A stretch of 13,096 nt of DNA from Casimicrobiaceae bacterium (lineage in GTDB: Bacteria; Pseudomonadota; Gammaproteobacteria; Burkholderiales; Casimicrobiaceae): the NCBI GenBank assembly GCA_955652025.1, contig CATPAO010000193.1:1-13096 (forward strand). Reading direction: 5' to 3'. The position numbers and the translations under genes are program-made. This document shows, one piece after another, positions 13,046-13,096 of the stretch; the stretch's first letter is position 1; each line of letters starts with the position of its first letter. Under the pieces are notes generated by a model. The model was not told the DNA's origin. It worked only from the letters and a program-made list of their open reading frames with translations, and ran no database searches.

Positions 13046-13096
13046 GAAACCTTCGCTCATCCTTCGCCTGCCTGCTGGTCGCCGTCGCGCTGGTGC
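13042..13096 (+). CDS. N-terminus of an exported protein (partial)
   Basis: An ATG at 13042 overlaps the TGA of the condensation-fold gene. The frame is open for 18 codons to the window edge: MRNLRSSFACLLVAVALV. Positively charged residues followed by a hydrophobic run look like a signal peptide; a cysteine at residue 10 is within the hydrophobic core, so a lipobox cannot be judged. It is the fourth gene of the overlapping operon. Nothing more can be said about its function. Confidence 0.6.
   Translation, partial: MRNLRSSFACLLVAVALV

Noticed and set aside
1..13096. tRNA or rRNA genes, CRISPR arrays, insertion sequences, attachment sites, phage genes
   Set aside because: No cloverleaf-like tRNA sequence, regular spaced repeats, transposase motifs or terminal inverted repeats were noticed when reading both strands; composition looks uniform across the window.

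Overview
The window is high-GC DNA with tightly packed genes, strong G+C bias at third codon positions, and no tRNA, rRNA, CRISPR array or insertion sequence that I could see. The protein set points to a Gram-negative proteobacterium, most likely a betaproteobacterium (Burkholderiales-like). It includes a dedicated Gram-negative sortase system, a BktB-type beta-ketothiolase resembling that of Cupriavidus/Ralstonia, and a small lipoprotein of a style common in Betaproteobacteria. Taxonomy is inferred from protein resemblance only.

Region 1 (1-3954) is a proteobacterial dedicated sortase system. An OmpR-type response regulator (59-757, minus) is followed with no gap by the start of a probable sensor kinase that runs off the left edge. 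Divergent from it lie a VIT/vWA sortase target protein (1041-3233) and its class GN sortase (3253-3954). The two-component system probably controls the surface protein and sortase through the 283-bp divergent region, which holds short direct and inverted repeats. The target's sorting motif reads VPQTAT rather than an LPxTx form, and it is followed by an unusually long cytoplasmic tail.

Region 2 (3961-4583, minus) holds a 79-residue lipoprotein and a 71-residue two-helix membrane protein.

Region 3 (4695-7639, plus) is a two-gene unit: a PLP-dependent class I/II aminotransferase, overlapping by ATGA a family-5 (peptide-type) ABC substrate-binding protein. No permease or ATPase genes accompany it here.

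Region 4 (7650-10033) holds a cupin protein (minus), a divergent stand-alone ACT-domain protein, and a BktB-like thiolase with its own promoter.

Region 5 (10136 to the right edge, plus) is an overlapping operon: an integral-membrane ICMT-type methyltransferase, an exported alpha/beta hydrolase, a condensation/acyltransferase-fold protein with an altered HxxxDG motif, and the first 18 codons of another probably exported protein. This is the least explained part of the window and the best candidate for an undescribed acyl-modification or lipid/natural-product pathway.
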